Below, piece by piece: positions 18,564 through 28,046 of a DNA stretch of 44,560 nucleotides (positions within the stretch are counted from its first letter, which is position 1; every line of letters begins with the position of its first letter). This DNA comes from Atopobium sp034113385 (GTDB lineage: Bacteria > Actinomycetota > Coriobacteriia > Coriobacteriales > Atopobiaceae). The notes below the pieces were generated by a model. It saw nothing but the letters and a program-made list of their open reading frames with translations, was not told the DNA's origin and made no database searches. The stretch covers positions 1 to 44,560 of the forward strand of contig NZ_JAXEXL010000003.1 of the NCBI RefSeq assembly GCF_034113385.1, written 5' to 3'. Both the position numbers and the translations under genes were made by a program.

Positions 18564-18923
18564 CTACTCTGCTGCGGACTCGTCAGCAGTAGATGCAGCC
18601 TTAGCGGCACGAGGCTTAGCAGGAAGCTTTACAATGGAAAGCTTGGTAAGGTTCTGCCTGTGGCCATTAAGACGATGATAGCGCTTACGCTTATGGAACT
18701 TGAAGACGAGCTGCTTCTCGCCCTTGAATTGCTCTACGACCTCTGCTTGTACAGACATCTTAGAGACCTTCTCAGGATCAACAATAACGGTCTTGCCATC
18801 GCTGAGCATGAGGACGTCAAGCTTAACCTTATCGCCAGGCTGCGCGTCGAGCTTCTCTACGTCGATGACGTCGCCCTTGGCAACCTTATACTGCTTGCCG
18901 CCAGTCGTAATGATTGCGTACAT
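18564..18923 (-). CDS. rplU: 50S ribosomal protein L21
   Basis: This 119-residue L21 starts MYAIITTGGKQYKVAKGDVIDVEKL and contains FKFHKRKRYHRLNGHRQNLTKLSI, the family signature near the C-terminus. A short Ala/Ser-rich acidic tail is extra. First gene of rplU-rpmA, with a good promoter about 45 bp upstream of its ATG. Confidence 0.98.
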   Translation of the reverse strand: MYAIITTGGKQYKVAKGDVIDVEKLDAQPGDKVKLDVLMLSDGKTVIVDPEKVSKMSVQAEVVEQFKGEKQLVFKFHKRKRYHRLNGHRQNLTKLSIVKLPAKPRAAKAASTADESAAE

Positions 18924-18966
18924 GTTTAATGCCCTTCATTGCTATGAGTGAGTGCAACAGCTGGTA

Positions 18967-18995
18967 ACTTTATCATCGCTTGACAGCTTGGTCAA
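18967..18995 (-). promoter_or_regulatory. Sigma-70-type promoter of rplU
   Basis: On the minus strand TTGACC (18990-18995) and TAAAGT (18967-18972) are separated by 17 bp. Five of six and four of six bases match the consensus, and the position fits the rplU leader. Confidence 0.6.
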
Positions 18996-19193
18996 CAAGA
19001 AAATCCAGCTAACTGATGTTATTCACTACAAAAACTCATGAACTACACTTACCAACACAGATTAGAATACTAAGAAGACAAACACAATAGTTTTACAAGT
19101 GGCTGCTTTCATCAGACATCCATGTTTTTCCTCTTAAAAGGCTCTTGCAAACTTAAGCACACAAAGGATGTTGAGAAAAGCTTGGGCTTTTGC

Positions 19194-20045
19194 CTACTCT
19201 TGCTGAATATGATCTTCAAGCTCAAAGCGCGCTGCTAAAGTACGACCGGTAGAAACAGTTCCCCCAAAACCAATACCTGCTTTTGCCACAATACCCATAA
19301 AAGGAACAGCCCCCAGCAAGGCACGAGCAGCACTGCGATACACCATGCCAGCACCAACAACCGCTGCAATATCACCCATACGTGAAAAATCTCGTTCACG
19401 ACCATAGACCTGTGCAATATCAAGTGCTAAACGCATTTGATTAGTGGTCATAATTGGCATATCTGCACCAGGAATAAAGTTTATAGCACCAACAGCAGCA
19501 TTTTGAAGAGCGCAGCTATGTACCAGTTGTTGTACTTTTGCCTTGCGCGCAAAACAAAAGGCGCGGGCAAACGCAATGCCTTTCTCGGCAAGTACTGCAA
19601 CAACCCATGAAGCCAATTTTTGTTTAAGCACAGAAGCGTCAGAAGCAGCAATCAATCCCATAAGAGCCTCATCAGATTCAGAAAAAAGCGCAGGAACCTC
19701 TACACTTGAGCGAGCAAGCAGTGCACAAGGTACTTGATTTTCTACGTAGTGAGCCACAACATGAGCAGCAGCCTCATTGTTTTGTCCGCATACCACAAAA
19801 CAGACATCACAATCTGTTGCAGGATGCACACTTGTGGGGCTATCTACTGCCGAAGCAATGCCTAAGATACGCAGCTGAGCTTGTGGGTCAGCAGGAACAA
19901 AGAGTGTTTTTACAGCATTGATAATGAAGTTGGGTGCGCTCATATCCACATATACATGAACACGGATAGGTTTTACGCTCTTTGATGTCATACATACTGT
20001 GGCAGCGTTCTTAAACGTATCTACTGAGGGTTTTGAAATACGCAT
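19194..20045 (-). CDS. DUF697-like conserved protein downstream of rodA
   Basis: This 283-residue protein has unknown function. The first 55 residues carry no clear motif; residues about 55-150 look like an alpha/beta domain with VCGQNNEAAAHVV. The C-terminal part, INFIPGADMPIMTTNQMRLALDIAQVYGRERDFSRMGDIAAVVGAGMVYR...GAVPFMGIVAKAGIGFGGTVSTGRTL, resembles DUF697, a domain found behind GTPase modules in YcjF-like proteins, with two hydrophobic stretches that may be membrane-associated. There is no P-loop, so it is not itself a GTPase. ATG at 20045 has AAGGAG upstream and lies 8 bp after rodA, making it the last gene of the mre operon. Confidence 0.7.
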   Translation of the reverse strand: MRISKPSVDTFKNAATVCMTSKSVKPIRVHVYVDMSAPNFIINAVKTLFVPADPQAQLRILGIASAVDSPTSVHPATDCDVCFVVCGQNNEAAAHVVAHYVENQVPCALLARSSVEVPALFSESDEALMGLIAASDASVLKQKLASWVVAVLAEKGIAFARAFCFARKAKVQQLVHSCALQNAAVGAINFIPGADMPIMTTNQMRLALDIAQVYGRERDFSRMGDIAAVVGAGMVYRSAARALLGAVPFMGIVAKAGIGFGGTVSTGRTLAARFELEDHIQQE

Positions 20046-20053
20046 ACCACTCC

Positions 20054-21289
20054 TTATGCCACCTTTGTCCTATGTAAATAAATACTCTGGACAACGCCGA
20101 TTGCCATGAGTTGCACCACCATGGAAGACGAACCAAAACTAATAAACGGCAAAGGAATACCAGTAATGGGCATGATGCCAATGCACATACCCACGTTTTC
20201 TAAGAGCTGGAACGACCACATGGCAACAATACCAACTAAAACAAGCTTACCAAAGGGAGACTCCAACTTAAGTGCCAATCGAATTGCAGAAAAGATAAGC
20301 ACAGCAAACAGTGCCAGCAAAATGACAGCACCAACAAAACCAAACTCTTCCGACAACAATGCAAAGACAAAATCGGTGTGGGCCTCAGGCAAAAAGCCAC
20401 CACCTGCCTGCGTAGCATTGCCAATGCCCTTACCAAAAAAGCCACCAGAACCTACCGCAATCTTGGATTGCAATAAGTTATAGCCATCTCCTGTTGGGCT
20501 CACATTTGGATCTACAAAAACAATAAGACGATTGAGCTGATATTCCTTAAGCAGATGCGGAAGACCAGGTGTCATAGAGGTAATAATGATAAGAGCTGAG
20601 CCTACAATAATAAGAGCAATGGTGACGAGCACCCAACTTCGTCGTGCTCCAGCGCAAATAATAATGGCTGCACCAGACACCAAAATAACAAGGCCAGTTC
20701 CTAAGTCTGGCTGGGTAAGGATAAGCCCAAAAGGAATAAGAAGATATACACAAAGACGTACATAATCACGTAAGGATTCAATTTTGCCATTGTACTGCGC
20801 ACTCAGCGAGGCCATTAAGAAAATAGTAACGAGCTTTGCTATCTCGGATGGCTGCATACGCAGATGAATAAAAGGAATCTGCACCCAGCCAGTAAGTCCC
20901 TTTGCAGAATAAGACAGACCAGGAATCTTAGGCATGAGCATCAAAGCAATATCAATTGCCAACAATATATTGGTCATGTTGGCAAGGTTCCTGTAGTCAT
21001 AACGACGAATGACAGCAGCACCCATAAAACCAATGCCAACACCCAGCATTTGACGGGGCCATGATGCCTCAGGAATGGTCAAAGAGGCAGACCAAACAAC
21101 CAACAATCCGTACACACATAACAACAAGGCAGGAAGAAGATTGGCTAAGTAGTACTTACCAAAACGATGTTTAGCTGGTCTTATACGAGCATGAGAAGGC
21201 GACTTACCGGCATCGCCTCCAAACATGGATGACAAAATACTGCCAAAGCCAATATCCGATAGGCTTCCTTTTGGTGTCTCGATAGCCAC
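20054..21289 (-). CDS. rodA: Rod-shape SEDS peptidoglycan polymerase RodA
   Basis: This protein of about 411 residues is a SEDS-family glycosyltransferase that polymerises lipid II in the elongasome with its class B PBP partner. It has about ten transmembrane segments after a cytoplasmic N-terminus of about 55 residues. Conserved pieces include IHLRMQPSEIAKLVTI, LTQPDLGTGLVIL, GDGYNLLQSKIAVGSGGFFGKG, FLPEAHTDFVFALLSEEFGFVGA and GIPLPFISFGSSSMV. GTG at 21289 was chosen over an ATG at 21340 because AGGGGG lies just before it and the longer form would overlap mrdA. It is directly behind mrdA, its expected partner. Confidence 0.94.
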   Translation of the reverse strand: MAIETPKGSLSDIGFGSILSSMFGGDAGKSPSHARIRPAKHRFGKYYLANLLPALLLCVYGLLVVWSASLTIPEASWPRQMLGVGIGFMGAAVIRRYDYRNLANMTNILLAIDIALMLMPKIPGLSYSAKGLTGWVQIPFIHLRMQPSEIAKLVTIFLMASLSAQYNGKIESLRDYVRLCVYLLIPFGLILTQPDLGTGLVILVSGAAIIICAGARRSWVLVTIALIIVGSALIIITSMTPGLPHLLKEYQLNRLIVFVDPNVSPTGDGYNLLQSKIAVGSGGFFGKGIGNATQAGGGFLPEAHTDFVFALLSEEFGFVGAVILLALFAVLIFSAIRLALKLESPFGKLVLVGIVAMWSFQLLENVGMCIGIMPITGIPLPFISFGSSSMVVQLMAIGVVQSIYLHRTKVA

Positions 21290-21311
21290 TGCTCCCCCTC
21301 TCAAATATCTG

Positions 21312-23351
21312 CTAGTGCGTCTCGATATCTGCCGAATCACTTGCCGTATCAGGCGAATCGTAGATGGCGCCTAAGGTGTCACGAACAGCATACATGGCAG
21401 ACGTTGCGCCAAAACCGCCTTTCTCGACAACAGCTGCGATGGCATACTTGGGATTATCTGCGGGAGCATAGGCACACAGCCAACCCGTTGCTGCCTCACC
21501 CGCGCGTTCACCAGAACCCGTTTTACCTGCTACACGCACTGGCAGATTGGTAAAATGCGCCGCCATAGCCTGGTCTTCTTCATAGATTACACCTTCGAGC
21601 GCGCGATGCACCATGTCATACTGCTCGTTGCTTTGCTTGGGTTCGAGGCGCTTGGAAGGACTGGTTTCCAAAATAGTCCCTTTGCCCGAATGAGATTGAA
21701 CGCTCTTAAGCACGCGTGGCGTCCAAATGGTACCTCTATTTGCTAAACCCATATAAGTACTTACCAGTTGAATAGGTGTCACTAATAAGTCACCCTGGCC
21801 AATGGCCAAGTTAGTGTTATCTCCACCTTTCCACTGGCGATCAAGGTCAGAACTGGTGGTGTAATAATTCCACTTCCAATCCGCATCAGGCACACGACCA
21901 TCACCCTCGCTTGGAAGATCAATACCTGTCTTGGAGCCAAGGCCCCATTTTTTCATGGTGTCTTGCATGCCCCATTTATGAGCATCATCCGCAAACCAAA
22001 AACTTTTGCCAATTTCATAAAAAACAACGTCACAAGAAAAGGTAATACCTGTTTGAAGCGTCATATAACCATGTCCGTTGTGATTCCAGCAATACTGACC
22101 AGACGCTTTACCAAAACCCGTCCAAAAACCACTGCAGTTATAACCAGAATCAAAGCTCGCGAGCCCGTTATCTAAAGCAGCTAACGCATTGATTGGCTTA
22201 ATGGTGGATGCAGACATATAAGCGCCATCTACCGCACGATTCATGAGTGGATAACTATTGGTCTCATCGGAAAGCTCCGACCAGTCATCATTAGAGATGC
22301 CACCAATAAACACGCTCGGATCATACGTAGGCGCACTTGCCATAGCAAGCACTTCACCATTCGTAACATCCACTACAACAACTGCGCCAGCTTTACAATC
22401 CGCATTGCCTTTTCGCTGAGATGCTTGAATAGCATGTGCCAAACCCTCTTCTGCACCTTTTTGAATCTTTGCATCAATGGTAAGCGTAATATCCGAACCC
22501 GGCGTTGCGTCAACCGAAGTAGCATAATCCACTACCTTACCCGAAGCATCAACATAGACTTTTTGCTCGCCATGGATGCCTTGCAAAACAGATTCATACT
22601 GATATTCAATACCTGCTTGACCAACAATATCGCCCAATTCATATTTGGGAGCACTTTGATCATCCGTACTATGCTTCTTAATAAAGTCTTGCGTAACAAA
22701 ACCGGTATAACCCAGCAAATGCGCAGCTAAACTACCCTGAGGATAATTGCGTGTAGAACGTGTCTCTACCGTAATGCCTTCAAACAAATCGGCATGTTCC
22801 CCCAAATAGGCAACAACACGACGACTTACGTCACTTGCAACAACACGAAGGCTCTGTGCACCAGCAGACGTATCTTGAATCTTTCTTTTAACAGCAATTT
22901 TTGGCATACCTAAAAGATTTGCCAGCAATTGAAGTTTAATCTCATCATTAAGAACATCGGCTTTAGCCACAACGGTCAAACTCGAACGATTACCCACCAA
23001 TTCAACGCCATTGCGATCCAAAATGCGTCCTCGTGGCGCTGCTGTAGAGATAGAGCGTGTACGGTTACTCTCTGCCTGCTTGGTGTATTCATCTGACGAG
23101 ACAAGCTGCATGCTCCACAGCTTACCAACCAAAGCAGTAAGAATAGCACCAGAAAATACGGCTAAGCCATATAAACGAGTTTTAAATCCGCTCTCGGTAG
23201 AATGGTCTTCTCCGCCAGCAGCACGCGGCGCTTGACCACCAATGTCAAAGGTAAAACGCTTGGTACCAGAGCGCGTAATTATAAATACAATTGCTGCAAC
23301 AACTATCGCAGCAAGAGCAATAATAAGCAAGATGATAAGAGCTAATGACAT
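21312..23351 (-). CDS. mrdA: Penicillin-binding protein 2 (class B transpeptidase)
   Basis: This 679-residue elongation transpeptidase cross-links new glycan made by RodA. The dimerisation module contains PRGRILDRNG about 106-114. The transpeptidase has the active-site Ser382 in SASTIKP (SxxK), SCD at 439-441 in the SxN position, and KTGSGE from Lys610. It carries two hydrophobic segments, 2-26 and about 60-76, separated by a hydrophilic stretch of about 33 residues. One anchor is usual, so the first may add a cytoplasmic or looped feature. ATG at 23351; 8 bp after mreD. It is the likely beta-lactam target of the rod system. Confidence 0.95.
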   Translation of the reverse strand: MSLALIILLIIALAAIVVAAIVFIITRSGTKRFTFDIGGQAPRAAGGEDHSTESGFKTRLYGLAVFSGAILTALVGKLWSMQLVSSDEYTKQAESNRTRSISTAAPRGRILDRNGVELVGNRSSLTVVAKADVLNDEIKLQLLANLLGMPKIAVKRKIQDTSAGAQSLRVVASDVSRRVVAYLGEHADLFEGITVETRSTRNYPQGSLAAHLLGYTGFVTQDFIKKHSTDDQSAPKYELGDIVGQAGIEYQYESVLQGIHGEQKVYVDASGKVVDYATSVDATPGSDITLTIDAKIQKGAEEGLAHAIQASQRKGNADCKAGAVVVVDVTNGEVLAMASAPTYDPSVFIGGISNDDWSELSDETNSYPLMNRAVDGAYMSASTIKPINALAALDNGLASFDSGYNCSGFWTGFGKASGQYCWNHNGHGYMTLQTGITFSCDVVFYEIGKSFWFADDAHKWGMQDTMKKWGLGSKTGIDLPSEGDGRVPDADWKWNYYTTSSDLDRQWKGGDNTNLAIGQGDLLVTPIQLVSTYMGLANRGTIWTPRVLKSVQSHSGKGTILETSPSKRLEPKQSNEQYDMVHRALEGVIYEEDQAMAAHFTNLPVRVAGKTGSGERAGEAATGWLCAYAPADNPKYAIAAVVEKGGFGATSAMYAVRDTLGAIYDSPDTASDSADIETH

Positions 23352-23359
23352 ATCAGGTC

Positions 23360-23926
23360 CTAGAACTTCTTACCAAAAAAGTGTGCGCCACGGTCAGAAT
23401 GTTTTGCCGAGAAGGACGGTGTAGAGCCCCCTGCTCGCGAAGTAAACACAAGCAGTGCAAGAGCAAACACCACACAATCCAACACGATGGCTGGAATGCT
23501 ATGCAAGCCAAAGGTATACAAAATATTGTGTGAGTGACCCGTCATAAGCATGGCAAGTCCATACACCAACTCTATAGAAACGCAGGCAATGAGGAAGTGC
23601 TGGAAAGCTATGCCATACCCATCGCTTAGCTTATTGCGCTCCTCAAGACCCAAAAAATACGATGCTAAGGTTAGCTCAAACGCCATAAGACCAACAGGTC
23701 CCGTAGTGGTTAAATCAAAAAACAAGCCAGCAATAAAACCAGCAATAACGCCAGTTTTTCCACCAATACTCAGCGCAATATACAAAGCAGTAATCATACA
23801 AATATTGACACGCCCATCAAACAAGCCAATGTTTGGGACAAACGCTAATTGCAGCACAAAACACACAATAGCTGCCACAAGCAAGGTCTTACGCATTTTA
23901 TTGCTATCGTTTACCTGCATTGCCAT
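23360..23926 (-). CDS. mreD: Rod shape-determining protein MreD
   Basis: This 188-residue integral membrane protein has about five hydrophobic segments. LFDGRVNICMITALYIALSIGGKTGVIAGFIAGLFFDLTTTGPVGLMAF is the MreD signature region. The C-terminal 30 residues are polar and cytoplasmic. ATG at 23926 has AAAGGAGG upstream. Position between mreC and mrdA is standard. Confidence 0.93.
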   Translation of the reverse strand: MAMQVNDSNKMRKTLLVAAIVCFVLQLAFVPNIGLFDGRVNICMITALYIALSIGGKTGVIAGFIAGLFFDLTTTGPVGLMAFELTLASYFLGLEERNKLSDGYGIAFQHFLIACVSIELVYGLAMLMTGHSHNILYTFGLHSIPAIVLDCVVFALALLVFTSRAGGSTPSFSAKHSDRGAHFFGKKF

Positions 23927-23929
23927 GCG

Positions 23930-24931
23930 TTACCTCCTTTGCTTTGTGCGAGATGAATCACTGGCAGCATCTGTAGCAGCGCTGGCAGAACTTGCAGAAG
24001 TGGATGTTGCAGAGGTTGACGATGATTCCTGCTTATCTGCCTGTGCAGCCTCTTGTGCGGTTGCTTGCTGCTCATCGGTTAAAGAAGTAATAACAAGTAC
24101 TTCTTCAAAGCTGGAAGATGTCCTAAACGGCTTTACTGTAATGACATAGTACATAGCTCCAGCGTTTTTCTCGAGAGCACTTACAGTACCAAGCGGTAAC
24201 CCTTTAGGGTAAATGCCGCCCAAACCACTGGTTACAATGGTATCTCCTATTGCAACAGATTGATCAGTAGTCACCAGCGTTAAACGCAGTGTACCGTCTG
24301 CAGAACCAACAAGCATGCCTTGAGCACGGCTTGACTGCACCATAGCAGAGACAGACGAAGTTTCATCGGAAATAAGACGAACTACAGAAGACGTGGGTCC
24401 AACTTCAGAGATTTGGCCAATAACGCCCGTGGAATCCATAACAGGCATGCCAATTTGCATACCAGCAGCCGAGCCCTTATCGATAGTAATAGTGGAACTC
24501 CAGGAATCAGTGGAGCCAGAAACCACATGAGCTGCTGTTGACTGCAGCTTATAGGCACTTTTGAGGTCGAGAAGACCCTGGAGACGGTCTGCGGTCTGCT
24601 GAGCTTCAGAAAGCTCCACATTTTTGGTGCGCAACTTGTCATTTTCTGCCTTAAGTTCGCTCAAGGTTTCTTGGCTGGCCGTAAGGTTGGAAAAGATATT
24701 TCCAATACCCTTAAACGGCATCGAGATAAAGGACCCTACACTGCGAACAGGGGTGGTTATAACACTAAACATATCACGCGTCATGGTTATAGGACCATGA
24801 CCTGCTTCTCTGCAACTTAACGTAAAAACGATAAGTGCAATAATACATAAAATTGTTGCCAGACGACCGCCGGTTGCGCCTTTGCGCGGCATTCCAGTTG
24901 TACGAGCAGAGTGAGGCGAAAGCAAAGCCAC
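23930..24931 (-). CDS. mreC: Rod shape-determining protein MreC
   Basis: This 333-residue protein has one transmembrane segment about 22-40, a coiled coil around 85-120 (QETLSELKAENDKLRTKNVELSEAQQTADRL) and a beta-rich C-terminal domain (GMPVMDSTGVIGQISEVGPTSSVVRLISD). The last 45 residues are low-complexity Ser/Ala/Thr. MreC bridges MreB and PBP2 and is thought to activate PBP2. The GTG start at 24931 has no good ribosome binding site and may depend on coupling with mreB 3 bp upstream; ATG at 24892 is an alternative. Confidence 0.93.
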   Translation of the reverse strand: MALLSPHSARTTGMPRKGATGGRLATILCIIALIVFTLSCREAGHGPITMTRDMFSVITTPVRSVGSFISMPFKGIGNIFSNLTASQETLSELKAENDKLRTKNVELSEAQQTADRLQGLLDLKSAYKLQSTAAHVVSGSTDSWSSTITIDKGSAAGMQIGMPVMDSTGVIGQISEVGPTSSVVRLISDETSSVSAMVQSSRAQGMLVGSADGTLRLTLVTTDQSVAIGDTIVTSGLGGIYPKGLPLGTVSALEKNAGAMYYVITVKPFRTSSSFEEVLVITSLTDEQQATAQEAAQADKQESSSTSATSTSASSASAATDAASDSSRTKQRR

Positions 24932-24934
24932 GGC

Positions 24935-25981
24935 TTACTGGCCTGCGCTCTGAATAAAACCACCCGACAAAGCATTGGCGTCAAGAACGCGGGCGCAACC
25001 ATTAACTACGTTCTCTAGAGCTGTAGGGCTTACGTTTACAGGAACGCCTGTCTCATCACGCAAACGAGAATCAAGACCACGTAACAGGCCACCACCACCA
25101 GTGAGCAAAATACCGTAATACATAAGGTCACTTGCAAGATCTGGAGGCGTAACATCCAAAGCATCCTTAACAGCTTTGGTAACCTCGTCCAAAGGCCTAT
25201 CCAAGGCACGACGGATTTCCTCAGATTCAATACGAACCGACTTAGGAAGACCATTAATAACATCGCGGCCATTTACTTCAACATCAAGCTCTTCTCGCAA
25301 AGGTGCAGCAGAGCCGACCTTAATCTTAATGTCTTCTGCGGTGCGCTCACCAATGGATAGATTGTATGCATCACGGACGTGCTCAAGAATGGTTTGATCA
25401 AACTCATCGCCCGCAGTACGAATGGATTGTGAGACAACAATGCCACCCATCGCAATAACAGCAACCTCGGTAGTGCCACCACCAATGTCTACAACCATGG
25501 AACCTGTTGGATCCTCAATAGGAAGATCAGCGCCAATAGCTGCGGCCATAGGCTCCTCAATAAGGTAAGCCTGTCGAGCACCAGCAGAAATAGTTGCCTC
25601 AAATACTGCGCGCTTCTCTACTGAGGTTACACCAGAAGGAACGCATACAACAACACGAGGACGTGGTGACCATGGGTAGTGACGAGAACCTCGAGCCTTC
25701 TCGATAAAATAACGGAGCATGACCTCGGTTACGTCAAAGTCTGCAATAACGCCATCTTTAAGGGGGCGTACGGCCATGATGGAACCGGGGGTACGTCCAA
25801 CCATGCGCTTTGCATCGGCACCAACTGCCAATACACGCTCGGCATCCTTATCAATAGCAACAACGGAGGGTTCATTTAAAACAATACCCTGCCCGCGGAC
25901 GGATACCAGCGTGTTTGCAGTACCTAGGTCAATGGCAAGATCGCCGCCATATTCACCAAATAATGAATCGAAAAAGGACAT
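24935..25981 (-). CDS. mreB: Rod shape-determining actin homologue MreB
   Basis: This 348-residue bacterial actin forms membrane filaments that orient the elongasome. Nucleotide-binding motifs are DLAIDLGTANTLV, VVDIGGGTTEVAVIA and LTGGGGLLRGLD. The N-terminal MSFFDSLFGEYG is probably the membrane-binding amphipathic part. ATG at 25981 has GAAGG about 10 nt upstream. First gene of mreB-mreC-mreD-mrdA-rodA. A candidate promoter with -10 TAAAAT lies between it and the preceding gene. Confidence 0.97.
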   Translation of the reverse strand: MSFFDSLFGEYGGDLAIDLGTANTLVSVRGQGIVLNEPSVVAIDKDAERVLAVGADAKRMVGRTPGSIMAVRPLKDGVIADFDVTEVMLRYFIEKARGSRHYPWSPRPRVVVCVPSGVTSVEKRAVFEATISAGARQAYLIEEPMAAAIGADLPIEDPTGSMVVDIGGGTTEVAVIAMGGIVVSQSIRTAGDEFDQTILEHVRDAYNLSIGERTAEDIKIKVGSAAPLREELDVEVNGRDVINGLPKSVRIESEEIRRALDRPLDEVTKAVKDALDVTPPDLASDLMYYGILLTGGGGLLRGLDSRLRDETGVPVNVSPTALENVVNGCARVLDANALSGGFIQSAGQ

Positions 25982-26050
25982 GTTGTTGTATCCTTCAGAC
26001 GTATTTTACAAACGTACGTGCCTAAACAACTTAAAACACTTTGTACTTTA

Positions 26051-27457
26051 CTACTTGTTAGAACTTGATGCCTCGGTGCTTGCTGCTTCGGTAGAAGTGG
26101 CTGGTGCACTTGTAGCATCAGACGTTGCGACCTCTGTGTTAGAGCTGGTAGCAATGTTGTTGCCATTACTTGCCTGAGAAGCATAGCTTGTGGTAACAGC
26201 CGTTACTTTCCAGGAGATACCATCACGAATAAGGTCAATGGTGTAATCCTGAGTACCACCCTCTACAAGCGTAGCAGTTACATACACCTTAGAAGAGCTC
26301 ATGGAACGATCAACACCAGCAATGGAAACCTTGGCACCTACCGGCAAGCTTGAAACAATTTCTGACTGCTGATCAGCAGAAAGTGAACTGCTCAGATACT
26401 GTGTAGCCTGACCGGTGCTAGAGACAGAGTCAAACATTTGGGTAACAACGGTTTCTTGTGTAGGATACCCATATCCCTTATAGAAGGCTACGCCACCTGC
26501 GGCTGCTGCCAGCAACAACAAAATAAACAAGGTAATAAAAATCTTACGACCAATATGGCGATGCTTGCGACGTACCTTACGATTGCCCTTCTCTGCCTCA
26601 ATAAGATCAGACTCACTTACCGAGAAGAAGCCTGTATCCTCAGGAGAAGGCATCATTTCACCTGATTTGCCCAAAGGATCAAGTGGGTCATATGAACTTG
26701 CGCCGGCATAACCAGCAGCCTCCAAAAATGCATCTGTCTCGGAAGGCTGTGTACCCGTAAGAGCACTTAAGGCCTTTTGAGCGGCAGCATACGCCGCTTG
26801 CTGCTCATCAGTAAGTTCATAACTACCATCTGCGAGCGCATGACCAAAGGCATCAAGAGCTTCAGACATACGATTAGCGGCAACATAGGCATCACCGAGC
26901 TGAGCATAGATTGCATTTTGATTAGCTAAAGGTGTAGAGAAGTCAAGTGCCGTACGATACGCCTCTACTGCATCAATAGGACGTCCAAGCTGCATAAAGC
27001 AGCCACCCAAACTCGTAAGAGCACTTGCAGGATTGGGGTTTGTCTCATCAATTGCAGCATTACGGTAGGCAATACCAGCATCACGCACATTACCCAAAGC
27101 TAGTTGAGCAGCGCCAAGTGCAGCATGAGCCTTGTATGGAGTTGTATACTCAGGGTCTTGCAAGGCTTTGGTAAGAGCATCTACTGCTTCTTGATTGCGA
27201 CCAGCGGCCAATAAAGCACGTCCTTGGTTACAGAACAAAGCACCACGCTTACCATAGGCCTCGTCACGCAAGGCATCAGAATATGCCTGAGCAGCTTCAT
27301 CAAAACGACCAAGCTTCATCAATGAATTACCTTTTAGATGATCGGCTGCGCCAAATAACTCGCCTGGATCCTTAACGGCTGCCATTGCAAATACAACAGA
27401 AGACCAATCTTTGCGCTGATATGCAGTACGAGCTGCTTCAAATGCTTGCTGATCCAT
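26051..27457 (-). CDS. TPR-repeat protein with one transmembrane segment
   Basis: This 468-residue protein of unrecognised specific function has about six tetratricopeptide-like repeats across residues 5-230 (for example FDEAAQAYSDALRD, NQEAVDALTKALQD, PIDAVEAYRTALDF, MSEALDAFGHALAD), predicted to be cytoplasmic. A basic segment KVRRKHRHIGRK and a hydrophobic anchor at about 305-326 follow. The extracytoplasmic part (about 140 residues) contains a DUF4878-like or NTF2-like stretch (VVTQMFDSVSSTGQATQYL...ISWKVTAV) and a Ser/Thr/Ala tail. A scaffolding role across the membrane is inference. It sits just upstream of mreB. Confidence 0.8.
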   Translation of the reverse strand: MDQQAFEAARTAYQRKDWSSVVFAMAAVKDPGELFGAADHLKGNSLMKLGRFDEAAQAYSDALRDEAYGKRGALFCNQGRALLAAGRNQEAVDALTKALQDPEYTTPYKAHAALGAAQLALGNVRDAGIAYRNAAIDETNPNPASALTSLGGCFMQLGRPIDAVEAYRTALDFSTPLANQNAIYAQLGDAYVAANRMSEALDAFGHALADGSYELTDEQQAAYAAAQKALSALTGTQPSETDAFLEAAGYAGASSYDPLDPLGKSGEMMPSPEDTGFFSVSESDLIEAEKGNRKVRRKHRHIGRKIFITLFILLLLAAAAGGVAFYKGYGYPTQETVVTQMFDSVSSTGQATQYLSSSLSADQQSEIVSSLPVGAKVSIAGVDRSMSSSKVYVTATLVEGGTQDYTIDLIRDGISWKVTAVTTSYASQASNGNNIATSSNTEVATSDATSAPATSTEAASTEASSSNK

Positions 27458-27497
27458 ATTGCTCCTTCGATTATGCTACAAAAACAAGGGCGTAGAG

Positions 27498-28046
27498 CTA
27501 TGCCTTGTCATGCTCAATACGAACAGATTCAATGACATCTCCCGCACGCAAAGATGCAATAACATCAAATCCATCTATGGTTTGACCAAAAACAGTGTAC
27601 CCACTATCCAAATTGTGCTGAGGACCCAAACAGAAATAGAACTGCGAACCTGCAGAATCAGGCATCATGGAACGTGCCATAGCTAAAGCACCATCCTCAT
27701 GACTGTTACGAGGATTTGTGTCATACTCATGTTTGATGCAATAGCCAGGACCACCTGTGCCAGGCATACCAAATTCACCAGACTTACCCGCAGCTACTTC
27801 CTCGCCAGTAAGATCGCGCGTATTGGGACAACCACCCTGAATAACAAAACCTGGAACATAGCGATGAAACTTCAAGTCATCATAAAACCCAGATTCTGCC
27901 AACTCGCACAAATTGCCAACATGAATGGGTGCACCGTCACCGTCTAGCCTCACGCGAATCGTACCCTTGCTGGTAGTAAACACGGCAACCTCATCACCAA
28001 TGATGTTGTACTGAGGCGTATGTAGTGGATCTCCAAACAAACTCAT
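27498..28046 (-). CDS. Cyclophilin-type peptidyl-prolyl cis-trans isomerase
   Basis: This protein of about 182 residues has the cyclophilin core: VFTTSKGTIRVRL, DDLKFHRYVPGFVIQGGCPNTRDLTG, ALAMARSMMPDSAGSQFYFCLGPQHNLDSGYTVFGQTIDGFDVI. The FHR and QFYF blocks hold the catalytic Arg and substrate-binding residues. There is no signal peptide, so it is cytoplasmic. ATG at 28046 was preferred over the in-frame GTG at 28055, which lies only one base from the AAGGAG site. Confidence 0.94.
   Translation of the reverse strand: MSLFGDPLHTPQYNIIGDEVAVFTTSKGTIRVRLDGDGAPIHVGNLCELAESGFYDDLKFHRYVPGFVIQGGCPNTRDLTGEEVAAGKSGEFGMPGTGGPGYCIKHEYDTNPRNSHEDGALAMARSMMPDSAGSQFYFCLGPQHNLDSGYTVFGQTIDGFDVIASLRAGDVIESVRIEHDKA

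Noticed and set aside
18924..19193. Possible L21 autoregulatory leader RNA or small gene upstream of rplU
   Set aside because: I could find the promoter but no convincing conserved fold or open frame; a weak hairpin at 19176-19191 follows the DUF697 gene and lacks a proper U-run.
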